Positions 7,580-14,919 of a stretch of 25,561 nucleotides of DNA are shown piece by piece (the first letter of the stretch is position 1; each line of letters opens with the position of its first letter). The translations under genes and the position numbers were made by a program. The notes under the pieces were generated by a model. That model was given only the letters and a program-made list of their open reading frames with translations, was not told the DNA's origin and made no database searches. Where the stretch lies: NCBI GenBank assembly GCA_964460755.1, contig CAYWQL010000022.1, forward strand, positions 1-25,561. Reading direction: 5' to 3'. The stretch comes from JAYFNU01 sp964460755 (GTDB lineage Bacteria > Bacillota > Clostridia > Oscillospirales > Ruminococcaceae).

Positions 7580-8575
7580 TTATATATCCTTTGTAGCGTA
7601 TGCGTTCTGGTTGAGCGGCGCAATATTGCCGTCGAGAAATTCGTAATAGCCCGCTGAGGCTATCATAGCCGCGTTATCACCGCAATATTCGTTCTTCGGC
7701 AAATAAAGCTTTATCCCCTCTTTTTCGCAAAGCTCCGCCGTTCTTTTGCGAAGGGCGCCGTTTATCGAAACTCCGCCGCAAAGCGACGCGGCAAGACCGT
7801 TTTCCTTCGCGCAATGGATAAGCCGCTTGGTTAGGATATCGACCACCCGCGTTTCGAAAGAAGCGGCAAGGTCAGCCTTGTTAATTTCCTCCCCCTTCAT
7901 TTTTGCCGTGTTGACAAGATTTATGACCGCGGTCTTAAGGCCCGAGAAGCTGACGTCGTATTCGCTGTTCGTATGTGGGTTCGGAAGGGTGTAGCCCTTT
8001 GGGTCGCCCTCTTTGGCAAGACGCGAAATTTCCGGTCCTCCAGGGTACGGAAGCCCGAGAGTTCTCGCAACCTTGTCGAAGGCTTCGCCCGCGGCGTCGT
8101 CGACAGCGCGGCCGATTACCGAAAACCTTGTGTAATCCTCAACCTTGACGAGGTGGGTGTGCCCGCCCGACACAACGAGAGAAATAAAGGGCGGCTTTAA
8201 TTCCTCATTTGAAAGATAGAGCGCGGCGATATGTCCGCGAAGGTGATGGGTCGGAACAAGCGGCTTGCTTGAAGCGTAGCTCAAGCCCTTCGCAAAGCTG
8301 AGCCCGCTCAAAAGTGCGCCGATAAGTCCCGGCGCATACGTTGCGGCGACAGCGTCGATTTCATCAAGCGAAACACCCGCGTCGGCGAGCGCTTTTTCTG
8401 TCACGCCGCATATATTCTCTATATGTCGGCGCGAGGCGATTTCGGGCACAACTCCGCCGTAGAGCCTGTGCTCGGCAATCTGGGAGGCAACCGCGGAGGA
8501 AAGCACCGTTCTTCCGTCCTTTACGACGGCGGCGGCAGTTTCGTCGCAGGAGCTCTCTATTCCTAAAATCAGCAT
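7580..8575 (-). CDS. tsaD: tRNA N6-threonylcarbamoyladenosine transferase TsaD
   Basis: Transfers the threonylcarbamoyl group to A37 of ANN-reading tRNAs, with TsaB and TsaE as partners. The 331-residue product starts MLILGIESSCDETAAAVV and has the metal-binding HHLRGH at 110-115 (His111, His115) and the ASKHA-fold motifs VSGGHTHL and FSGLKTA. Length is normal. It is the last gene of the polA-led unit, 11 bases after the EamA gene, with AGGTGA before its ATG at 8575. The usual neighbours tsaB and tsaE are not in the window, although rimI is. Confidence 0.96.
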   Translation of the reverse strand: MLILGIESSCDETAAAVVKDGRTVLSSAVASQIAEHRLYGGVVPEIASRRHIENICGVTEKALADAGVSLDEIDAVAATYAPGLIGALLSGLSFAKGLSYASSKPLVPTHHLRGHIAALYLSNEELKPPFISLVVSGGHTHLVKVEDYTRFSVIGRAVDDAAGEAFDKVARTLGLPYPGGPEISRLAKEGDPKGYTLPNPHTNSEYDVSFSGLKTAVINLVNTAKMKGEEINKADLAASFETRVVDILTKRLIHCAKENGLAASLCGGVSINGALRKRTAELCEKEGIKLYLPKNEYCGDNAAMIASAGYYEFLDGNIAPLNQNAYATKDI

Positions 8576-8586
8576 ACTTTATTCAC

Positions 8587-9468
8587 CTACTCTATGGCTA
8601 AAATAAACATTCCCGCAAGCATCATAACAACAAGCACGTACTGCTTCAACGTCAGCTTTTCTTTCAAGAACACTCTTGAAAGTATAACCGATACCATCGC
8701 GAACGAAGCGATAAACGGAGAGGCAATCGCCGCGTCGCCTACCGCGTAGGCATAGACGTATGTAAACTGTCCGCCCGTTTCGATAAGACACCCAGCGAGG
8801 GTCTTCGGGGATTTTACGAAGCTAAAGTCAAGCCTTCTTCCCTGTTTTCCCGCTTTATTTGCCGCGATAATAAGCGCAACGATACCGACGACGAGATAAC
8901 AAAGCCCGTAGGCGATAATGACGTCGGATTCGGAAAGGGTTTCGTCGAGCATATAGTCGTCCATAAACGACGCCGCGCCGTCAAGCACGAAGTAAATCAT
9001 CGCGCAGCCTATTCCGATAAGATAATCCTTTGCCTTAACATCCTTGCCCTGCTTCGGCTCCTTGTCAAGCGAAAGAATTATTATCGCGGACACTATAAGA
9101 AGTATCGCGCCCGCCTGAAGGGCGCTCACCGACTGGCCAAGCACGACGATACATAATATAGTCGTAAGCACACATGATGAGTTGGCGATGGGCGAAGCAA
9201 TAGAAATTTTAATATGCGGAAGCATTTTGTAATAGAAAAGCATTGAAGCTATGTAAAGCGCCGCTATCGGAAGATACTTAACAAGACTTTCTACCGTAAA
9301 CGCCTCGCCGATTATAAGCCAATAAATAAGACAAGCCACGCCATAAACCGTTCCGTTTAACCCTAAAAGCTGAAGGTCGTTGACCGTTCCCTTGTCCGAA
9401 ACATTTTTAAAAATTACGTCCGACGTGCCCCAAAGAAGCACAGTCAGCACCGCGAATAAAACCCACAT
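8587..9468 (-). CDS. EamA/DMT-family membrane transporter, substrate unknown
   Basis: Probable inner membrane transporter of the drug/metabolite superfamily. The 293-residue product is hydrophobic throughout with about ten membrane segments in two halves, the usual EamA layout. The first segment begins MWVLFAVLTVLLWGTSDVIFK, typical of the family, and the second half repeats the pattern. Short polar linkers (DKEPKQGKD near residue 135; NKAGKQGRR near 205) divide them. The substrate cannot be read from sequence. It sits between rimI (6 bases before) and tsaD (11 bases after), so it is co-transcribed with housekeeping genes. Confidence 0.85.
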   Translation of the reverse strand: MWVLFAVLTVLLWGTSDVIFKNVSDKGTVNDLQLLGLNGTVYGVACLIYWLIIGEAFTVESLVKYLPIAALYIASMLFYYKMLPHIKISIASPIANSSCVLTTILCIVVLGQSVSALQAGAILLIVSAIIILSLDKEPKQGKDVKAKDYLIGIGCAMIYFVLDGAASFMDDYMLDETLSESDVIIAYGLCYLVVGIVALIIAANKAGKQGRRLDFSFVKSPKTLAGCLIETGGQFTYVYAYAVGDAAIASPFIASFAMVSVILSRVFLKEKLTLKQYVLVVMMLAGMFILAIE

Positions 9469-9474
9469 TTTTTT

Positions 9475-9912
9475 CTACAATTCCTTTAACATTATTATAC
9501 CGTCCTCGTCGGGCGTTTTATAAAACCTTTTTCTTGTTCCGACAGGCTTGAAGCCGCACTTTTCATAAAGCGCTCGCGCCGCACCGTTGCCTTCACGAAC
9601 CTCCAGCGAAAGCACCGTACAGCCCTCGCTTTTTGCGACTTTATCGCTAAAGCGCACAAGCGTCTCGCCAATTCCCCGCCGCCGGCAGTTTACCGCCACT
9701 CCAAGCTCGTTTATATGCGCGTCGTCCGCCGCGATATGCATATCAAGAAAGCCGACGACCTCACCTTTATCTTCGGCGCAAAGCAGCCGAGCGTGAGGAA
9801 GCGTCAGCTCCTCACTGAACTGGCCGCAGCTCCACGGGCGTTGTGCAGCCGCGCTTTCAATACCTGCTATTGCCGCAATATCTCTTTCACCCGCACGCCT
9901 TACCGTAATCAT
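9475..9912 (-). CDS. rimI: GNAT N-acetyltransferase, probable RimI (ribosomal protein S18 N-terminal acetyltransferase)
   Basis: Predicted to acetylate protein N-termini using acetyl-CoA. The 145-residue product is RimI-sized. It opens VRRAGERDIAAIAGIESAA and has the acetyl-CoA-binding segment NCRRRGIGETLVRF (R-x-x-G-x-G/A type) and the RimI-like LSLEVREGNGAARALYEKCGFK, followed by GTRKRFYK. The ATG at 9912 overlaps the polA TGA by four bases, so translation is probably coupled. RimI genes often lie beside tsaD, which supports the name. The exact substrate in this organism is inferred. Confidence 0.88.
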   Translation of the reverse strand: MITVRRAGERDIAAIAGIESAAAQRPWSCGQFSEELTLPHARLLCAEDKGEVVGFLDMHIAADDAHINELGVAVNCRRRGIGETLVRFSDKVAKSEGCTVLSLEVREGNGAARALYEKCGFKPVGTRKRFYKTPDEDGIIMLKEL

Positions 9913-12452
9913 AGCTTTGCCTCATACCACGTTTTTCCCGTTCCGACGTCAACCGCAAGGGGGGTATTAAGCTTCGCCGCCCGCTCCATTTCCTCTTTAA
10001 GCACCTTTGCCGCAAGCTCCTTATCCTTTTCGGCGCACTCGATTATAAGCTCATCGTGTACCTGCAAAACAAGCCGCGCGTCAAGTCGCTCCCTTTTAAG
10101 TCTGTCGCTTACGCGTATCATCGCGATTTTTATTATATCCGCCGCCGTTCCCTGAATAGGCGTGTTCATAGCCAAGCGTTTTCCGAGGGCCTGAAGGTTT
10201 CTGTTTGAGCTCAAAAGCTCGGGCAGCACCCTTCGTCTATTATACGCCGTTGTAACGTATCCGTCCTTCTTCGCCTTCTCTACGGTGTTTTCCAAGTAGG
10301 CGGCGACGCCCGAATAGGTCGCAAGATAGTTGTCGATATACTGCTTGGCTTCCTTCATACTGACTCCGACGTCCTTTGAAAGGGAAAACGCGCCGATACC
10401 GTAGACTATTCCGAAATTGACCGCCTTCGCGCGGCGGCGAAGCTCGGGGGTTATCATATCCCTGGGAAGCTTGAAAATCTCGCTTGCCGTTTCGGTGTGG
10501 ATATCGCGGTCGTTTATAAACGCCTCGCTCATTAGCTTGTCGTCGCTTATGCTCGCGAGTACACGAAGCTCTATTTGAGAATAGTCGGCGTCGCAAAGGA
10601 TTTCGCCCGACCCGGCGACGAAGTATTTTCGAAAACGGCTCCCAAGCTCGGTTCGCACGGGGATATTCTGAAGGTTCGGCTCGCGGGAGCTTATTCTTCC
10701 CGTCCGCGTTTCGGTCTGCATAAATTCGGTATGAATGCGGCCGTTTTTTACCGACTTCAAAAGGCCCTCGACATAGGTTGAATTAAGCTTTTGGTAGGTG
10801 CGGTAGTTTAGTATCTTGTTGATGACGGGGTGCTCGTCCGAAAGCGCTTCGAGGGTCTCTGCGTCGGTCGAATATCCGCTTTTGTTCATCTTTATTATCG
10901 GAAGCGAAAGGGGCGGCTCAAAAAGCGCCTCGCCAAGCTGCTTTGGGGAATTAATGTTAAACTTCTTTCCGACAAGCTCGTATATCTCGTTTTGCTTTTG
11001 CTCAATAAGCGCTGTAAGCTCCTGCCCGAAGCCCTTTATGCCCTCGACGTCGACTGCTATGCCCGCTTCCTCCATTTCAGCCAAAACGCGCGCAAAGGGA
11101 AGCTCGATTTCATCGTGAAGCTTCTTCATTTGCTGATTTTCAAGAAGCGCGGCAAGCTTACCGCAAAGCGGCGCAAGCAACCCAAGCTCAGCAACGTCGC
11201 AGGAAAAATCAAGCGAAACGCCGTATTCCGCCGCAAGGGACGAAAGCTCATATTTTGACGAAGAAGGGCTCAAAAGATATGCCGCAAGCTTCAAATCAAA
11301 AACGGCGTTTTTTATGTCATACCCCGCGCTTATCGCTTTTCTCCAAAAAGGCTTTATATCGAAGAAATATTTTTTCGCGTCGCCCTCAAGAACTGCCTTA
11401 AGCGCTTTTTCGTCAAATTTACAGCATTCGTCTTTACCGACGGCATATACATTATCCTCAATTACGCAGATATAAAGCTCGTCGCTTTTCTTGAGCGCGT
11501 CTTGGTCGGCGACAACAACTTCAAGCCGCCGAAGCGGTTTTTTATTCTTTTCTTCCTTTGGCGCGCCAGCTACCGCCGCGCCCACATTCAAGCCGAGACG
11601 AGTCGCCATCGTATGCATTTCAAGCTGTCCCAAAAGCGCCGCCGCCTCATCGGGCTCGCCGCTTTGCTTGACGTAGCTTTTCGGCTCTAAGTCAATGGGC
11701 ACATCGCTTACTATCGTCGCAAGCGTGCGGCTCAAATATGCCATATCCCTGTCGGCGACAAGCTTCGCCCTCACGCCCTGCTTAATCGCTTCATCGTCGA
11801 TATTTTCATACACTCCGTCGAGTGAGCCGAAGCGCTGAATAAGGTCGAGCGCCGTCTTTTCGCCCACCCCAGCAACGCCCGGAATATTGTCCGAGCTGTC
11901 GCCCATAAGCGCCTTGACCTCGATCAACTGCTTTGGCTTTACGCCGTACATTTCCATAACCCCTTCGGGCGTTATCTCGTTTGTTTCACCGTGACCGCCC
12001 TTGGTAGTTGAAAGAAGCACCGTCGTCGCGTCAGATACAAGCTGAAGACTGTCGCGGTCGCCTGTCGCGATATAGCACACGTCGCCGTCTTTGTCGCATT
12101 TTGCCGCGAAAGCCCCGAGTATATCGTCCGCCTCGTACCCCTCGCAGGTAACGAAGGTATAGCCAAGCTTATTAAGAAGCTCCTTGACTATGGGAAGCTG
12201 GCTTGCAAGCTCCTCGGGCATACCCTTTCGCGTTCCCTTGTATTGGCTGAACATCTTGTGCCGAAAGGTCTTCGCCCGCTCGTCAAAGGCAACCGCCACC
12301 GCGTCGGGCTGATATTTTTCGGTAAGCTTCAAAAAAACGCTCATAAACCCATGAATGGCGTTGGTATATTGACCGTCCTTCGTCGTAAGAAGCCTTATGG
12401 CATAAAAGGCGCGGTTCAGTATGCTGTTTCCGTCAATACAAAGCAGTTTCAA
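9909..12452 (-). CDS. polA: DNA polymerase I, proofreading domain degenerate
   Basis: Repair and Okazaki-fragment polymerase. Of 847 residues, about 1-290 are the 5' nuclease domain (GYEADDILGAF; GDSSDNIPGVAGVGEKTA). About 300-450 are a remnant of the 3'-5' exonuclease domain in which I cannot find the metal-binding Asp/Glu motifs (FDIKPFW replaces the usual D-x-E). The rest is the polymerase: motif A DYSQIELRVLA at 623, motif B RRRAKAVNFGIVYG at about 672 with Phe680, motif C with HDE at 799-801. The start is TTG at 12452, with AAAGGAAG in front and no ATG alternative. First gene of the unit; overlaps rimI by four bases. Loss of proofreading is common in Firmicute Pol I. Confidence 0.96.
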   Translation of the reverse strand: MKLLCIDGNSILNRAFYAIRLLTTKDGQYTNAIHGFMSVFLKLTEKYQPDAVAVAFDERAKTFRHKMFSQYKGTRKGMPEELASQLPIVKELLNKLGYTFVTCEGYEADDILGAFAAKCDKDGDVCYIATGDRDSLQLVSDATTVLLSTTKGGHGETNEITPEGVMEMYGVKPKQLIEVKALMGDSSDNIPGVAGVGEKTALDLIQRFGSLDGVYENIDDEAIKQGVRAKLVADRDMAYLSRTLATIVSDVPIDLEPKSYVKQSGEPDEAAALLGQLEMHTMATRLGLNVGAAVAGAPKEEKNKKPLRRLEVVVADQDALKKSDELYICVIEDNVYAVGKDECCKFDEKALKAVLEGDAKKYFFDIKPFWRKAISAGYDIKNAVFDLKLAAYLLSPSSSKYELSSLAAEYGVSLDFSCDVAELGLLAPLCGKLAALLENQQMKKLHDEIELPFARVLAEMEEAGIAVDVEGIKGFGQELTALIEQKQNEIYELVGKKFNINSPKQLGEALFEPPLSLPIIKMNKSGYSTDAETLEALSDEHPVINKILNYRTYQKLNSTYVEGLLKSVKNGRIHTEFMQTETRTGRISSREPNLQNIPVRTELGSRFRKYFVAGSGEILCDADYSQIELRVLASISDDKLMSEAFINDRDIHTETASEIFKLPRDMITPELRRRAKAVNFGIVYGIGAFSLSKDVGVSMKEAKQYIDNYLATYSGVAAYLENTVEKAKKDGYVTTAYNRRRVLPELLSSNRNLQALGKRLAMNTPIQGTAADIIKIAMIRVSDRLKRERLDARLVLQVHDELIIECAEKDKELAAKVLKEEMERAAKLNTPLAVDVGTGKTWYEAKL

Positions 12453-12486
12453 GATAAGCTTCCTTTCAAAGTAAAATAGCTTTATT

Positions 12487-12520
12487 AGTATACCACAACC
12501 GCCGTCATTTATGGTATACT
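12487..12520. promoter_or_regulatory. Mirror-image divergent promoters of polA and dusB
   Basis: AGTATACCA (12487-12495) and TGGTATACT (12512-12520) are perfect 9-base inverted repeats 16 bases apart. Read outward, each is an extended -10 element (TG-G-TATACT): one for polA on the minus strand, one for dusB on the plus strand. Neither has a good -35. The -35 region of each overlaps the -10 of the other, so the two promoters probably compete. The repeat could also be a regulator's operator. Confidence 0.6.
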
Positions 12521-12569
12521 ATTCAGACGATAAACCCGATACAACTTTTTATTGTCTGAGGATACGTTT

Positions 12570-13538
12570 TTGGCTAAAAAGGAAATAAAAATTGAAAAGT
12601 CAGCGTGGCTTGCTCCTATGGCGGGAGTAACCGACTCGTCTTACAGGCGACTTTGCAAAAGCTTCGGCGCGGCGGTAACGGTCAGCGAAATGGTGAGCGC
12701 CAAAGCGCTTACGATGAAGGACAAGAAAACCGCAATGCTTTTAAGCTTTAAAGAAGAGGAGCGTCCCATAGGCATACAGCTTTTCGGTTACGAGCCGACA
12801 ACTATGGCGCAAGCCGCAAAAATCATCGAAGAAAAGTATCGTCCTGATTTCATAGACATTAATATGGGCTGTCCGACGCCGAAAATTGTGTCTAACGGTT
12901 CGGGGAGCGCCCTTATGAAAAGCCCCGAGCTTGCCGCTGAAATCGTCGCGGCGATAAATGACGCGGTTTCCTTGCCTATTACGGTCAAAATCCGCGCGGG
13001 TTACACAAGCGCGACAGCCCCCTGCCTTGCGCCCCTTCTCGAGCAGGCGGGAGCGGCGGCGATTGCCGTTCACGGACGAACACGGGACAGAATGTATAAG
13101 CCGCCGGTCGACCTCGACGTAATACGCGACGTAAAAGCCGCCGTTAGTATTCCAGTCATCGGAAACGGCGACATATATACCCCCGAGCAGGCGGTGAAAA
13201 TGCTCGAATATACAAAATGTGATACAGTTATGATAGGTCGCGGTTCGCTTGGAAATCCCTTTATTTTTTCGCAAATTAACGCTGTGCTTTCCGGCGAGCC
13301 GCTTCCTGACAAACCAACTGCCGTTGAACGTATGGAGTCGCTAAAAGCCCTCGTCATGTCAATGTGCGAAGAAAAGGGCGAGCGCGTTGCGCTTCTTGAG
13401 GCGCGAAAGCACGCCGCGTGGTTCACGAAGGGATTTCGCGGGGCATCGTACCTAAGAAAACAGGCTATTGAAATAACCTCTGTCGCCGAGCTTGACGCAT
13501 TTATCAGCGTCGTTCTAAAGGAAACGGAAATATCATAA
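12570..13538 (+). CDS. dusB: tRNA-dihydrouridine synthase (DusB-type)
   Basis: FMN enzyme reducing uridines in tRNA D-loops. The product of 322 residues has the TIM-barrel landmarks: WLAPMAGVTDSSYR, EMVSAKAL, GIQLFGYEP, then DINMGCPTPKIVSNGSGSAL with catalytic Cys101, VKIRAGY, AVHGRTR, PVIGNGDI and MIGRGSLGNPF. I chose TTG at 12570 because GAGG lies eight bases before it. An upstream TTG at 12552 is in frame but overlaps that site. In many Firmicutes dusB adjoins other genes; here it stands alone, divergent from polA and ending in a terminator shared with the next gene. Confidence 0.94.
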   Translation: MAKKEIKIEKSAWLAPMAGVTDSSYRRLCKSFGAAVTVSEMVSAKALTMKDKKTAMLLSFKEEERPIGIQLFGYEPTTMAQAAKIIEEKYRPDFIDINMGCPTPKIVSNGSGSALMKSPELAAEIVAAINDAVSLPITVKIRAGYTSATAPCLAPLLEQAGAAAIAVHGRTRDRMYKPPVDLDVIRDVKAAVSIPVIGNGDIYTPEQAVKMLEYTKCDTVMIGRGSLGNPFIFSQINAVLSGEPLPDKPTAVERMESLKALVMSMCEEKGERVALLEARKHAAWFTKGFRGASYLRKQAIEITSVAELDAFISVVLKETEIS

Positions 13539-13554
13539 TTATTATAGAAAAAGC

Positions 13555-13590
13555 AAATCCCCGACGTTTAAATTTCGTCGGGGATTTTTT
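13555..13590. terminator. Bidirectional terminator between dusB and yfbR
   Basis: The stem AAATCCCCGACG / CGTCGGGGATTT, loop TTTAAATTT, is followed by T on the plus strand and flanked by an A-tract at the left that gives T on the minus strand. It serves convergent genes, and the T-run overlaps the stop codon of the yfbR-type gene. The stem core resembles that of the pckA terminator. Confidence 0.88.
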
Positions 13591-14176
13591 ATTTTGAAAG
13601 AAGCTCATCAAGCGTAAGCGAATATGCGGGAAGAAAGTTTTTAATGAAAAACCTTGTTTCGGGAAGAAGGTTTTCCTCAAGCGCCTTTTCAGTGCTTTTT
13701 TTCGCGCTTGAAAATTCCGTGTTGCCGTTGCTTTCTTCTTCTATGCACTTGATGAGCGCCGAAAGCTTATCCGCGCTTTTGATTATGCGCTTTTCCCTTT
13801 CGGTGAGCTCATCGCCGTTCACGCTCGCGCGGACGGTTTCCTTTATGGAATCGGGAAGCATCGAGGTTATTTCCCTTTCCGCGTCGTTTTCGACGTTCTT
13901 ATATTCGCGGCGAATACGCTCGTTTTTATACTTTACGGGAGTGGGCAAATCGCCCGTCACAATTTCGCTTATGTCGTGATACATCGCAGAACAGGCCACC
14001 CTGTCGGGGTTTACGCTTTCACCAAATTCAGCGTTGGCGATGCACGCCAAAATATGCGCAATATTAGCCACGCAAAGAGAATGCTCCGAAAGGGTTTCAT
14101 ATCTCGTGTTACGCATAAGACCCCAACGGTTAATATAATTCATTCTTGAAAGCAACGCATTAAAACCAAAAACCAC
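13589..14176 (-). CDS. yfbR: HD-domain 5'-deoxynucleotidase, YfbR type
   Basis: Predicted to remove the phosphate from deoxyribonucleoside 5'-monophosphates in the cytoplasm. The 195-residue product aligns by eye with E. coli YfbR: MNYINRWGLMRN at 12-23 (Arg17, Trp18, the latter matching the deoxyribose-selecting Trp), SEHSL (His32), MYHD (His67, Asp68), TGDLPTPVKY, and SADKL with Asp136. All expected metal and substrate residues are present. The start is GTG at 14176 behind GAGGTGA. It is divergent from sigK with a 39-base gap and converges on dusB. Confidence 0.9.
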   Translation of the reverse strand: MVFGFNALLSRMNYINRWGLMRNTRYETLSEHSLCVANIAHILACIANAEFGESVNPDRVACSAMYHDISEIVTGDLPTPVKYKNERIRREYKNVENDAEREITSMLPDSIKETVRASVNGDELTEREKRIIKSADKLSALIKCIEEESNGNTEFSSAKKSTEKALEENLLPETRFFIKNFLPAYSLTLDELLSK

Positions 14177-14215
14177 CTTATCACCTCAAAATAAAATAGA
14201 AAGCTGGAAAAAACT

Positions 14216-14890
14216 ATGCTCGATTTGCTGTCCTTTATCGCTGAAAATCTTCTTCTTTTTGCGCTCCACCTTGCGGGAAGCAGCTTCCCGAAGCCGCTGG
14301 ATTTTCGCGAGGAACAGCGGTGCTTCGCCGAAATGAAGGCAGGCGACCGTGCGGCACGGGACAAACTCGTCAACCATAACCTTCGGCTGGTCGCCCATAT
14401 AATAAAAAAGTATAACACAAGCCCCTGCGAACAGGAAGACCTTATTTCTATCGGAACAATCGGGCTGATAAAAGCCGTCGACTCCTTTAAAGCCGAAAAG
14501 GGAACGCGGTTTTCAACCTACGCGTCGAGATGCATCGAAAACGAAATCCTTATGCATTTTCGCCAGAGCAAAAAGCATCAGGGCACGGTTTATATAAGCG
14601 AGCCGCTCGACGTCGACGTTGAGGGCAACGCCCTCACCCTTATGGATATTATGAGCGACGAGAAAAACCTCGAGCTCGAGTACGAGCTGAAAAACGATAT
14701 TCACCGAGTAAAAAGCCTAATCGACAAGCACCTTAATCCGCGCGAAAAGGAAATCGTCCTGCTTCGGTTCGGGCTCTTCGGAAACGAGCCCCTCACCCAG
14801 AACGAAATCGCTCTGCGTCTGAATATATCCCGCTCCTATGTGTCGCGAATAGAGAAAAAAGCCGTCTCGGTTCTAAAGCGGAATTTTTGA
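14216..14890 (+). CDS. sigK: RNA polymerase sigma-K-type sporulation sigma factor, intact
   Basis: Predicted late mother-cell sigma factor. The 224-residue product resembles B. subtilis SigK along its length: NHNLRLVAHIIKKY (region 2.1), DLISIGTIGLIKAVDSF (2.2-2.3), RFSTYASRCIENEILMHFR (2.4), then region 4 with NPREKEIVLLRFGL and the helix-turn-helix NEIALRLNISRSYVSRIEK. The first 20 residues (LDLLSFIAENLLLFALHLA) are a hydrophobic pro-sequence like the one removed by SpoIVFB in Bacillus. The gene is a single frame, not split by a skin element. The promoter must lie within the upstream divergent gene. No strong Shine-Dalgarno is seen (TGGAAA only). Confidence 0.9.
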   Translation: MLDLLSFIAENLLLFALHLAGSSFPKPLDFREEQRCFAEMKAGDRAARDKLVNHNLRLVAHIIKKYNTSPCEQEDLISIGTIGLIKAVDSFKAEKGTRFSTYASRCIENEILMHFRQSKKHQGTVYISEPLDVDVEGNALTLMDIMSDEKNLELEYELKNDIHRVKSLIDKHLNPREKEIVLLRFGLFGNEPLTQNEIALRLNISRSYVSRIEKKAVSVLKRNF

Positions 14891-14919
14891 CGCGTCGTAT
14901 TCCGCCGCCGCCTACTTTT

